Numbered from the stretch's first letter, positions 7,458 through 14,130 are shown. The stretch is DNA of 18,073 nucleotides from Planctomycetota bacterium (GCA_017303565.1 JAFLCM010000010.1:1-18073); one strand, 5' to 3'. Translations and numbers: made by a program. The notes: a model not told the origin generated them from the letters alone.

Positions 7458-8879
7458 TCAGCGCGAAGGGGCGAAATACTTGAACAGCGCGCCGGAATCG
7501 GACGCATCCTCGAAGCCGGTGACGTTGATGACCGCTTCAGCAAGCTTGTCCTTCGGGTTCCGCCCCTTGCCCAAAGCTCTCCGCTGCATCCCGCCAGCGA
7601 TCAGGTCGGCGCATTCCAGGAATACGTTGCGACCCTTCGTCACCGCTTCGACGGGTGACACCGCCAGCAATCCGGGGAATTCCAGCGCGACAGCTTCGCT
7701 CAGACGTTTCGTCATGGTGTCCAGGTACAAGCTGTCAAAGCCCGGATCGGCCTCCTTGATCACCCGCACGTTCCGGTTCTCCGAGAGGCACCCCTGCTGC
7801 TGCAGGTGCTTGAGCGAGTCCACCACCAGTTGAATGAACAGCGAGAACATCGCTTCCTGCGTGCGTCCCCGCGACGCGATCGAGTACCCAAGGAACAACA
7901 CGCCCGAGCGGCGTTGAGCGAGTTGCTGAAGCAGCGACGCACCCCGATCGACCTTATCGGCACCCATCTCGGCGAAGTGGATCGTCTCAGCCCAGCCCTG
8001 CTTCTCTCGCCACTGCGCAATGGCCGCGTGATGCTTCTCGTACTGCTTCCAGTTGATGATGCACACGCCCGCGACGCCGGTGTAGTTCTTGTCCCCCTCG
8101 TTCCCCGTCTCGTCCAGATAGAAACGGATCTCCGGCAGCGTGTCCCGGTGGGCGGCGAGGTACTCGTGCAACTCGAGCTGCATGGCCTCGCGAGCCTTCC
8201 GCGTGTCCTCCATTCCGCGGAAAAGGCGGAGGTCGTTCTGAACGAACCTGCGGGTCCGCCCAAGCGTGTCCATCCTGTCGAGCTCGAACAGGATCTCCAG
8301 CTCGAGCGGCTTCCATCGCTCGATTACGTCCGCCTGGAACGTGCGCCAATACCGGAGGCACAAGGCGATGTCGCTGTCTCGCGTCTCGGGGTACCGATGG
8401 AGGATCCGAGCGACACGTTGCTCATAGGTCGCCAGCTGCGACTGCGCGATGCTCGCAAGCAATGCCGCACGCTGCTCCGCGAGCTCCTGATCTAGCTCTG
8501 GTTCGGCTGGCGTGGTCCACGGCTGAACCTCGGGTGCAGGGGGATCGACGTGGAACAACATGCCGCTTTCGGATGGCAGAGTCGCCATCCGGGGCTGCGG
8601 CTTGGGTGGGGGCTGAACGGCCGCAATCGGAGGCGTTGCGGCGGCGGAGGCTGCCAGGGACTGGCCATCCGGAGCAACATCGGTCTCTCGGCGACCCGGC
8701 GTGGTGCCCAGCTCGATCAGCTTTTCCCAGAGGGCGTGCTTCTCTTGCGTTGTCGCGGCGGGGTTAATCTGCCGACAGAGCGCCTCGAATTCGGGTGAAT
8801 AGGCTAGGTGGACGACATCCGGCCCTTCTGTGCGGGCAAGCTCAAAGAGGAGTTGGCTGGGGTCGTTCTTCTTGTTCAA
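7458..8879 (-). CDS. DUF3800-domain protein with Pro-rich linker
   Basis: A 473-aa protein. The TTG start at 8879 has AGGGA about 6 nt upstream and is followed by a normal-looking N-terminus (NKKNDPSQLLFELAR). A GTG at 8927 would add 16 Arg/Pro-rich residues and is less likely. Residues about 1-55 form a small helical module, about 65-130 are Pro/Ala-rich linker, about 140-245 are charged helices, and from about 250 comes the DUF3800 domain. It shows IRFYLDETGN (Asp256, Glu257), TIHFAEMGADK, an acidic VIKEADPGFD and LECADLIAGGMQRRA. The family is thought to have an RNase-H-like metal-dependent nuclease fold and is frequent in mobile and defence-rich loci; no specific activity is established for this one. 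It sits alone between integrase debris and a tRNA scar, which points to cargo. Confidence 0.8.
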   Translation of the reverse strand: MNKKNDPSQLLFELARTEGPDVVHLAYSPEFEALCRQINPAATTQEKHALWEKLIELGTTPGRRETDVAPDGQSLAASAAATPPIAAVQPPPKPQPRMATLPSESGMLFHVDPPAPEVQPWTTPAEPELDQELAEQRAALLASIAQSQLATYEQRVARILHRYPETRDSDIALCLRYWRTFQADVIERWKPLELEILFELDRMDTLGRTRRFVQNDLRLFRGMEDTRKAREAMQLELHEYLAAHRDTLPEIRFYLDETGNEGDKNYTGVAGVCIINWKQYEKHHAAIAQWREKQGWAETIHFAEMGADKVDRGASLLQQLAQRRSGVLFLGYSIASRGRTQEAMFSLFIQLVVDSLKHLQQQGCLSENRNVRVIKEADPGFDSLYLDTMTKRLSEAVALEFPGLLAVSPVEAVTKGRNVFLECADLIAGGMQRRALGKGRNPKDKLAEAVINVTGFEDASDSGALFKYFAPSR

Positions 8880-9018
8880 CCGGAGTCCCTGTGGTGAACA
8901 CCGGCGGGGACGCCTGGGGGGACGCACCGCCGTGCCGGGCTAACTCGATCCACACGTCATCCGATGATTCTAAACAGACCAATCGACCGCCGATCGGCAG
9001 CCTCATCCCCGCTACACC

Positions 9019-9054
9019 TTGCACAACCACTTGCACACGCGCTTGCACAAGCGT
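9019..9054. repeat. Three tandem 12-bp units (TTGCACA-based)
   Basis: TTGCACA begins at 9019, 9031 and 9043, an exact 12-bp period, and the 5-bp remainder of each unit varies. In one plus-strand frame the units encode LAQP, LAHA and LAQA, resembling the four-residue repeats (L/V-A-P-x) that I recall near the C-terminus of planctomycete integrases. The segment may be a displaced integrase tail. An iteron-like role is not excluded. Confidence 0.6.
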
Positions 9055-9158
9055 GCGTCCACCCAGGTCATTCCCTGTCATCGTCGGGCCGTCGCCCCCG
9101 ATCTGGCCGCCCCCGCCCGCCTCGCCGGGACTCGCGGATTCTGCGGGGTTTGTCAACG

Positions 9159-9193
9159 AAAAGCCGCCGGTGTCATCGAGTGACATCAGCGGC
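9159..9193 (-). terminator. Rho-independent terminator of the truncated tRNA-Gly
   Basis: Read on the minus strand, just past the tRNA 3' end: stem GCCGC and TGTCA pair with TGACA and GCGGC around a 5-nt loop, with a 3x3 internal bulge, followed by TTTTCGT. The position 7 nt after the discriminator base and the T-run make this a convincing tRNA terminator. It implies that the DNA to its left is the original chromosomal flank of the tRNA gene. Confidence 0.75.
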
Positions 9194-9199
9194 ATCCAA

Positions 9200-9241
9200 A
9201 GCGGGCGACCGGGATCGAACCGGCGACATTCAGCTTGGGAA
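9200..9241 (-). pseudogene. 3' half of tRNA-Gly(CCC): probable att-site scar
   Basis: On the minus strand this reads as tRNA positions 32-73: loop TTCCCAA (anticodon CCC), 3' anticodon stem GCTGA, variable ATGTC, T-stem GCCGG, T-loop TTCGATC, T-stem CCGGT, acceptor strand CGCCCGC and discriminator T. Homology stops exactly at the anticodon loop. The preceding bases (CACCA) cannot pair with GCTGA, and no GCGGGCG acceptor strand lies upstream. This is the structure expected after a tyrosine recombinase integrates in a tRNA gene: the intact tRNA is rebuilt at the other end and a 3' fragment stays here with the native terminator. The element should therefore extend to higher coordinates. No CCA is encoded. 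Confidence 0.78.
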
Positions 9242-9292
9242 TGGTGGCCAATCTATCGAATTCCCTGTAGAAAAGGCCACTTTTCAAACCGA

Positions 9293-9313
9293 CCCCAGCA
9301 CCGGCCCCAGCAC
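9293..9313. repeat. Two tandem 9-bp repeats, 12-bp period
   Basis: CCCCAGCAC occurs at 9293-9301 and 9305-9313, again with a 12-bp period. In one frame it encodes DPSTGPST, a pattern similar to the four-residue repeats on the other side of the tRNA fragment. The meaning is uncertain. Confidence 0.5.
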
Positions 9314-9353
9314 TCTGTGCGCCGGATTCGACGATTTCCGACAACTCCAGACG

Positions 9354-9884
9354 ATGCTCGGAACATGGTCGCTTGTCAGCCCAAACGCTCGGTTGGCGTT
9401 CCTCGGACTGCTGGTCCGCATGCTCAAGAAACTGCCAGTTTCTCCGGCCAAAAGTGAAATCCAACCCGTCTCCGCTCCGTCCCTCCCTACCGCCCCTCCC
9501 CCCTCTCCAGAAGCAGGTCGAGAGGATGTCCAATCCATCGTCGTCCGGCGTGATGGCCCCTCCGAAACCACCAGCGGTTGTCCCAGCGGTGAAATCGTCG
9601 TGAGGCAGGACGACGCAGCCGAGGACGATGACGAGGAGGAAGACGAGGAAGAGATCGTCGAGGAACCCAAGCCGACCGCCCGAAGCGTGCTGAAGCGTCT
9701 GAACATCAGCTTCCACCCCGAGAAGCGAAGGTACTACGTCCGTGTGTTTCGCCACGGAAAGACACATTGGGCAGGCTATTTCGACACTCCAGAGGTTGCC
9801 GCCGATGCTGCCGCCAAGCTCCGAGAGCGGCTCGGGCTGCCCTTCCTGCCCATCTGGCTGCGCCGTCCTCCGAAGCCCGAATGA
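9354..9884 (+). CDS. AP2-like DNA-binding domain protein with acidic linker
   Basis: A 176-aa protein. The frame is open much further upstream, but that part reads through the tRNA scar, so the ATG at 9354 (MLGTWSLVSPNARLAFLGLL) is preferred even without a strong ribosome-binding site. The N-terminal 25 residues look like an amphipathic helix pair. Residues about 30-80 are Pro/Ser-rich, about 84-108 form a dense Asp/Glu block, and about 117-165 match an AP2-type domain: KRRYYVRVFRHGKTHWAGYF followed by DTPEVAADAAAKLRERLG. In bacteria AP2 domains mostly occur in phage and mobile-element proteins, often beside HNH nucleases or integrases; no nuclease motif is visible here. DNA binding is inferred. 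It lies between two tRNA-Gly-derived att-like repeats. Confidence 0.7.
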   Translation: MLGTWSLVSPNARLAFLGLLVRMLKKLPVSPAKSEIQPVSAPSLPTAPPPSPEAGREDVQSIVVRRDGPSETTSGCPSGEIVVRQDDAAEDDDEEEDEEEIVEEPKPTARSVLKRLNISFHPEKRRYYVRVFRHGKTHWAGYFDTPEVAADAAAKLRERLGLPFLPIWLRRPPKPE

Positions 9885-9921
9885 TTGAGCGCCCAAAGCG
9901 AGCGTCAGGTGTCTGTCAGCA

Positions 9922-9960
9922 GGATCGAACTCTCGACATTCAGACAGGGCAACTGAATGT
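9922..9960 (-). repeat. Second tRNA-Gly-like arm, att-like, with 8-bp hairpin
   Basis: Minus strand 9943-9922 reads CTGAATGTCG, then three differing bases, then GTTCGATCC, matching the tRNA-Gly fragment at 9212-9233 in 19 of 22 positions. Just upstream the 8-bp stem ACATTCAG (9936-9943) pairs with CTGAATGT (9953-9960) around a 9-nt loop containing CCC, echoing the tRNA-Gly anticodon arm (TTCAG, loop with CCC, CTGAA). The T-stem no longer pairs well, so this is not a functional tRNA. A decayed att copy or an attP-like mimic fits. Confidence 0.6.
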
Positions 9961-9990
9961 GGCGGCAACGGCGCTCCGAAGGAGACGGTC

Positions 9991-10349
9991 ATGGAGTTCA
10001 CCCTGACTGAAGAGGATGCAGTCCGCCAGTTCGCTTGCTCAAGACCTTTCGAGCGGCGGACAACTCTCGCCTTGTCGCCGAGATCCGACGAATCGCCAAA
10101 GAGACCCACGACTCAGAAGTGGCCAGCTTGCAGAACCAGCAGGCTGCGAAGCCGTTGCTGCTGAACGCTCGGCAAGCGGCGAAGAGCCTGTCGATCTCTC
10201 CCGGGACTCTCTTCAATCTGACCGCTCCTCGGGGACCAATTCCAGCGGTAAAGATCGGCGCTCGTGTCTGTTATGCGGTGACCGATCTCGAACGGGCGAT
10301 TGAGACGCTCAAGGTCAAGCCGATCCGGACGCCGGAAGTCGGAGGCTGA
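9991..10349 (+). pseudogene. HTH / excisionase-like protein, probably frameshifted near its start
   Basis: From the TTG at 10035 a 104-aa frame encodes a helical region (LVAEIRRIAKETHDSEVASLQ) and then a helix-turn-helix of the AlpA/excisionase type: LLLNARQAAKSLSISPGTLFNLT, PRGPIPAVKIG, RVCYAVTDLERAIETLK. Such proteins direct integrase excision or repress element genes. However, the only good translation signal is AAGGAG 6 nt before the ATG at 9991, in another frame (MEFTLTEEDAVRQF). Dropping back one base near 10032 joins the two into one natural-looking protein of about 119 aa. No classic slippery heptamer is seen, so a one-base deletion (mutation or sequencing error) is the simplest view. 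If TTG is the true start the gene is intact but has no Shine-Dalgarno sequence. Confidence 0.6.
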
Positions 10350-10385
10350 TGCTGTCTACTTCTCGTCGCCGTCTGGAGAATAATC

Positions 10386-10420
10386 AAAAAAGAGACAACG
10401 CCCAACAACGAGTTGGGCGT
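10386..10420 (-). terminator. Rho-independent terminator (minus strand)
   Basis: A perfect 9-bp stem, ACGCCCAAC at 10398-10406 and GTTGGGCGT at 10412-10420, has a 5-nt loop. On the minus strand it is followed after 6 nt by a run of six T. It lies about 50 nt past the stop of the minus-strand gene at 10470. Confidence 0.75.
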
Positions 10421-10469
10421 CATCCCGTAGAGGTGTCGAACTACGTCAGCGGCATCGCACTTTGCCGCC

Positions 10470-10769
10470 TTAGGTTCCGAAGATGGTCATGTCCTCACGT
10501 GCCGTCTCCAACAATCCGGCGATGAGGACTTCCACAGCGTCCAGTCCGAGTTCGCATGCTCTGCATTGCGAGTAAATGCAGGGCGTCAAACCTGTCCTGG
10601 CGACCTTCTCCGTGCTGATCTTGAGACGAGACCGCATAGCCTGAAGCTGGGTAGTCATGTCTGCGACAACGACATCCAAGTACTCCATAACGCTCGGATT
10701 CGTCTCCTCAACACCATCCACCTCTACTACCTCCGCCCCCACCTCTAACCTTACCTGATTCGTACTCAT
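10470..10769 (-). CDS. Small hypothetical protein with CxxxxCxxC
   Basis: A 99-aa protein of unknown family. The ATG at 10769 is chosen over an upstream start because AGGAG lies 7 nt before it. The N-terminal third is acidic and valine-rich (EVGAEVVEVDGVEETN). The rest looks helical (MEYLDVVVADMTTQLQAMRSRL) and contains CIYSQCRACELGLD, a Cys cluster with spacing that could bind a metal ion, although four ligands are not visible. No signal peptide is seen. A 16-bp palindrome covers the start codon and a good terminator follows, so the gene appears to be a complete single unit with possible start-site control. It is divergent from the ART-like gene. Confidence 0.65.
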   Translation of the reverse strand: MSTNQVRLEVGAEVVEVDGVEETNPSVMEYLDVVVADMTTQLQAMRSRLKISTEKVARTGLTPCIYSQCRACELGLDAVEVLIAGLLETAREDMTIFGT

Positions 10770-10777
10770 ATGAGTAC
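10762..10777. promoter_or_regulatory. 16-bp perfect palindrome over a start codon
   Basis: GTACTCATATGAGTAC is a perfect palindrome whose centre includes the ATG (10769) of the minus-strand gene, and its end touches the AGGAG ribosome-binding site. It could be a protein operator, or in RNA a 6-bp hairpin with the start codon partly in an AUAU loop that limits ribosome access. Neither is shown. Confidence 0.45.
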
Positions 10778-11028
10778 TCCTATGCGACTTTCTATGAGCA
10801 GGCGACTCGTCGCCCATTCGCTGCTCTGCTGAGCGATTGCTTCAGCAAGAGTCAATCGACATGAATCCAAAACAGCGACAGGCTTTCACGCAAACATCTC
10901 AGAGCGACTGTTAGACGTCTTTCCGACTCTCACTCGTAGCCGAGCGCCGGCGGGAAGAGTGGCCCCGTTCGCCCAAGTCCAGTCTGTGAAACCGTTGCGA
11001 ACGGACGGAGATTCGACGATGTGGGTGT

Positions 11029-11613
11029 ATGAACACAAACACTCATTCGTCGTTTTCCCATGACCTTCATACCGAGAGCCTTGCCCGCCGAGATTGGGCA
11101 TCTGCCTTGATGGCCTGCCCAGAGAAGCGAAGGTTGGTTCGCTTGCGAGAGCTTGCGACTACTCCGCCGTTCTGCGATCAGATGGCGGACGCCGACTATT
11201 GGCGAACGCTTCGTCATCTCCTGATCTGCCTCTCTGACTTCGAGCGCCCAAAGTCGGCGCTCCGGCGTCTGCTCTTTGAAACCCGACCTGCGGCGACTCG
11301 ACCGACTCTTATGGACCCAGGCGAGCGACAGCGGCTCGCTCAACTCCCGGAAAACGTTCTGGTCTTTCAGGGGCGAGATGCGACCGCTTCAGCAGCTTGG
11401 TTGTGGTCTCTGTCCGCCCGACAGGCTGTTCGGAACGCCATTCGTTCCTCGGATCGCCACCCCGTCGTTGTGGAAGCTCTGGTCAAGAAGTCGCAGATTC
11501 TGATGCTCTCCAGCGCTTTGCCAGCCGGCTCGGTTCTCGCTTGTCCAGACGAAGTTCGAGAAAAGCGCACGCACAAGGACTCGGGCAAGTGGATATCTGC
11601 TGAGCCGCTCTGA
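11029..11613 (+). CDS. Phage-type ADP-ribosyltransferase-like protein (degenerate motif)
   Basis: A 194-aa protein. The start is uncertain: no Shine-Dalgarno sequence lies close to the ATG at 11029, and an in-frame ATG at 11110 is possible. The middle contains YWRTLRHLLICLSDF and LMDPGERQRLAQLPENVLVFQGRD, a layout I recall from small phage and mobile-element proteins with an ART-like fold, where the last part normally reads VYRGR or similar and supplies the Arg of the R-S-E triad. Here Gln replaces that Arg. A Trp-Ser pair follows (AAWLWSLSARQAVRNAI), then strand-like VVVEALVKKSQILML. Catalytic activity is therefore doubtful. The ART assignment is tentative and rests on pattern memory. It is convergent with the integrase gene. 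Confidence 0.55.
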   Translation: MNTNTHSSFSHDLHTESLARRDWASALMACPEKRRLVRLRELATTPPFCDQMADADYWRTLRHLLICLSDFERPKSALRRLLFETRPAATRPTLMDPGERQRLAQLPENVLVFQGRDATASAAWLWSLSARQAVRNAIRSSDRHPVVVEALVKKSQILMLSSALPAGSVLACPDEVREKRTHKDSGKWISAEPL

Positions 11614-11657
11614 TCCTCACCATTCGACAGCAGGCTATCCACATCGCTTCAGGCCTC

Positions 11658-12566
11658 TCAGAAGCCCATCCGTTCCGACGCTGCCTCAAGCTGCTCCGGT
11701 GTCCTCTGAACATACCGCCGAGTCGTGTCCAGGCTCTCATGCCCCATGAGCGCCGCAAGGGCAACGAGATCGTTTTCGTTGGCCTGAAGAAAGTGCTGCC
11801 CATAGCAGTGACGCAGCAGATGCGGGTGGACCTTGACGCCAGTGATCGCCGAGTACTTCGAGAACAACGCTCGAACCCCTTTGGTCGTCAGCGCTCCCCT
11901 CTCGCCCAGGAAGACAAAGGGAAGGCTCAGATCGCCCCGAGTCTGGAAGTAGGTCTCAAGACTTCTGCGCGCAGGAAGAGGAATCGGAACCCGCCGCTGC
12001 TTGTTGCCCTTGCCGTTGCGGACCGTCAGCCAGCCAGACCGGTCGCCAAGTTCGAGGTCTCGTTCTTCGAGCGCCACAAGCTCAGAGACCCGAAGACCGC
12101 AGTACAGCAGCATGGAGAAGATGCAGGCGGCCCGAACATCGCACCGAGCCTCCGCCTCCCGAAGCAGTTTGCGAATCGCCGCTCGGTCGAGCGACTTCGG
12201 AACTGACTCCTGGCGACGAAGCTCCTTCACGCCCTCCACTGGAGACGACTGAACGTGTCCCTTGTCCTTCAGCCAGCCAAAGAAGCGCCGCAATGAGACC
12301 AGATTCCGATTCACCGTCGCCACTGACTGGCTGCGTTCACGTCTGAGCGAGTCTCTGAAGTCTGCGCAATCTCGGGTCGTGATCCTCGACAGATCGAAAG
12401 CCTCGCTGTTGGCGGCGACGAACCACTTGCCAAACTTGATCAAGTCCGACCGCACCGCTCGACGACTGGCGGCGGCGTAGTCGGTCGCCTCCATGAAGCC
12501 CTCGATCAGGGGTAGGAGGACGGTTCGCAGAGACGGATGGAGAGCATTATCGCCTGAGTTCTGCAT
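11658..12566 (-). CDS. Tyrosine recombinase (XerC/D-like integrase), complete
   Basis: Site-specific recombinase of 302 aa. The start at 12566 is chosen because GGAGG lies 9 nt upstream; an earlier in-frame start would add 16 residues. The N-terminal SAM-like core-binding domain spans about residues 10-105 (LLPLIEGFMEATDYAAASRR, then VNRNLVSLRRFFGWL). The catalytic domain has every expected residue: Arg159 in CGLRVSEL, Lys186 in GKGNKQRRVPI, His249 and Arg252 in HPHLLRHCYG, His276 in LMGHESLDTT and the Tyr285 nucleophile in RRYVQ. It is the last gene of a minus-strand run (RuvB-like, HTH, integrase) and is the natural candidate to have used the tRNA-Gly site at 9200. Its XerC/D style is unlike the broken integrase at 7 kb, so two recombinases have visited this locus. 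Confidence 0.92.
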   Translation of the reverse strand: MQNSGDNALHPSLRTVLLPLIEGFMEATDYAAASRRAVRSDLIKFGKWFVAANSEAFDLSRITTRDCADFRDSLRRERSQSVATVNRNLVSLRRFFGWLKDKGHVQSSPVEGVKELRRQESVPKSLDRAAIRKLLREAEARCDVRAACIFSMLLYCGLRVSELVALEERDLELGDRSGWLTVRNGKGNKQRRVPIPLPARRSLETYFQTRGDLSLPFVFLGERGALTTKGVRALFSKYSAITGVKVHPHLLRHCYGQHFLQANENDLVALAALMGHESLDTTRRYVQRTPEQLEAASERMGF

Positions 12567-12632
12567 GGCTTGTGGCCTCCAATTGGACAGGAAGTGGACA
12601 GTTCCGAAGGCCAACTGGGACGATAATGAGTC

Positions 12633-13163
12633 TTATCGCCCGTGATTACCGCCCGAGTTCTGGCGGACCAGATAGCGGAAGACCTTGAGGAGAACCTCCT
12701 CGTCGGCAGGTCGTTGGCTGTCGATGGGGAAGACCTGATGGATGGCGGCTGACGCCTCAGCAGCGGTCACGTTGGGCAGCCCAAGGCTCTTAAGGCCCTC
12801 GACGAGCAGGTCGAGCTTGGAGGGCTTCGAGGCGGTCTGCTTAGGCTCCGATCTCTTTTTGCGCGCAGAAGAACTTTGAACGTTCGCAGTCCGAGGCTTG
12901 GCAGACAAATGAGCGCCGAAGGGGCGAGCGTAGAAAAGGACTCGCTTCCCGTTGACCCCGCAGTTGCGCTGACGCACCTGAAGACAGACGGCTTGTCCCT
13001 CCGAGTCGTAGAACGGTCGCTTCGATTCTGGATCGATGGCTGGCTTCGGGAACACGCCTGTCTGAAGCAGTTGGTGGAACCGAGACCGGCTCAGGCCGAC
13101 CATGCGGGCCATGTCGGAGACGCTAACCGCAGACGGCGACAACGGAGGGATCGGATCAGGCAC
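12633..13163 (-). CDS. HTH (MerR/AlpA-like) DNA-binding protein
   Basis: A 176-aa protein. The GTG start at 13163 overlaps the stop of the RuvB-like gene by 8 bp, so the two are probably translated from one message. The N-terminal domain (about residues 13-75) is a winged-helix/MerR-like fold: VSVSDMARMVGLSRSRFHQL, then GVFPKPAIDPESKRPFYDSE, ending in a RVLFYAR strand. A basic Lys/Arg/Ser linker at about 85-115 leads to a helical C-terminal domain (LDLLVEGLKSLGLPNVT, EEVLLKVFRYLVRQ). The linker and second domain suggest partner contact rather than a bare repressor. Tight overlap with the helicase and placement before the integrase suggest an element regulator or a DNA-targeting partner of the motor protein; both are inference. 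Confidence 0.75.
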   Translation of the reverse strand: MPDPIPPLSPSAVSVSDMARMVGLSRSRFHQLLQTGVFPKPAIDPESKRPFYDSEGQAVCLQVRQRNCGVNGKRVLFYARPFGAHLSAKPRTANVQSSSARKKRSEPKQTASKPSKLDLLVEGLKSLGLPNVTAAEASAAIHQVFPIDSQRPADEEVLLKVFRYLVRQNSGGNHGR

Positions 13164-14130
13164 GGTTCGCCTCCTGCTTCAACTTGCGGGCATGCTCCAT
13201 GCCCTTGCCGGTCAGAATGCGGCCCTGTGGCAGGCGCTCGATCAGGTCGAGGTACAGCAGTCGCTCTTCAATGACCTGGCTCAAGACGAGGTGGGTCGTT
13301 CGCATCTTGCCCGCAAGGACTCCGACTCGCACTGGCGCTGACGCCTCTGACAACAGCAGCAGGTACTTCTGCTCGTCTGAGCCAAGGCCGTACTCGTCGA
13401 GTTGTTCAAGCGCCACAGTTCGCAGCAGGTGGCCATAGTCCACCAGCGTTCCGCCTTCAGACCGAGCGGTTCGATACGCCGACTCAAGGAGCCTGATCGC
13501 AATGCGGGGCGTACCAAAGGAGCGAACGGCAATGGCTTCAAAGCACGCCTCGTCCACTTGCCAACCAAGTTGTCGAACCCGTTGCCGCAGAATGGCGGCG
13601 ATCTCGTGGGACGAATACATGCGCATCGAGCAGATGAGCTTGAAACGGTCTCGCAGAGGCGGGAGCAACAACTGGGGGTCGGTGGTTGCTCCCACGAGCG
13701 TGAATCTGACGGTCTCCATCTTCGTGATGGCGTTCGTGTACGGCTGAGGAACAAATACGACGTTCTCCTCCATCGCCCGGTAAAGAGCCGTTTGACAAGC
13801 GACTGGCAGTTCATGAATTTCGTCAATGAAGAGGACACTTTTCTGCGTAGTCGGGCGCAACAGGAACCCGCTCAGCACCGAGGGCGTTGCCAGCGTCTGA
13901 CCCAGCCCCTCCCAGAACTCCGCAGCAAGCTCCTTGGCAACAAGCTTGGAGAGGCTGGTCTTTCCGAGTCCAGGCGGCCCCAGGAACAGCGTGTGAGGGA
14001 ATGGCTGGTCGTCAGCGAAGGATGCGTCCAAGGCGACCTTGAGGCGGTCCACGACCTGCCTTTGGCCAATCACGTGATTGAGCGTCGGAGGGTTGGGAGG
14101 CGGGTGGTTCGGTGCGGCGGGGTCAGGCAT
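13156..14130 (-). CDS. RuvB-like AAA+ ATPase (branch-migration motor paralogue)
   Basis: A 324-aa protein, close to cellular RuvB in length (about 335-350). The start at 14130 (GGAG about 8 nt upstream) is preferred over a much longer open frame to 14316. It begins with a Pro-rich leader, then VIGQRQVVDRLKVAL as in RuvB, Walker A GPPGLGKTS (residues 51-59), Walker B VLFIDEIHE (Asp103, Glu104), sensor 1 GATTDP, Arg-finger region PPLRDRF (about 158-163), sensor 2 GTPRIAIRLLE, and a C-terminal winged helix (SAPVRVGVLAGKMRTT, LPQGRILTGKG). In cells RuvB hexamers drive Holliday-junction branch migration with RuvA. No RuvA or RuvC partner is visible in the window. As part of an integrase operon it may process recombination or replication intermediates of the element. 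Confidence 0.88.
   Translation of the reverse strand: MPDPAAPNHPPPNPPTLNHVIGQRQVVDRLKVALDASFADDQPFPHTLFLGPPGLGKTSLSKLVAKELAAEFWEGLGQTLATPSVLSGFLLRPTTQKSVLFIDEIHELPVACQTALYRAMEENVVFVPQPYTNAITKMETVRFTLVGATTDPQLLLPPLRDRFKLICSMRMYSSHEIAAILRQRVRQLGWQVDEACFEAIAVRSFGTPRIAIRLLESAYRTARSEGGTLVDYGHLLRTVALEQLDEYGLGSDEQKYLLLLSEASAPVRVGVLAGKMRTTHLVLSQVIEERLLYLDLIERLPQGRILTGKGMEHARKLKQEANRA

Noticed and set aside
8964..9353. Upstream extension of the AP2 gene frame, containing GDRDRTGDIQLGN
   Set aside because: This peptide is a known kind of spurious translation across a reverse-strand tRNA; the sequence here is the tRNA-Gly fragment.
10020..10040. Programmed -1 ribosomal frameshift in the HTH gene
   Set aside because: No X-XXY-YYZ slippery heptamer or strong downstream structure was seen; a one-base deletion is simpler.
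10262..10292. Third possible tRNA T-arm (CGATCTCGAACGGGCGATT)
   Set aside because: It lacks a pairing T-stem and is well explained as coding sequence of the HTH protein (VTDLERAIE).
10910..10916. GTTAGAC, resembling an integron attC core
   Set aside because: No matching GTCTAAC partner lies at attC distance, and no integron integrase is present.
11019..11063. Short peptide MWVYEHKHSFVVFP before the ART-like gene, as a leader peptide
   Set aside because: GGAG precedes it, but it is only 14 codons and overlaps the 11029 frame; there is no evidence of attenuation structures.
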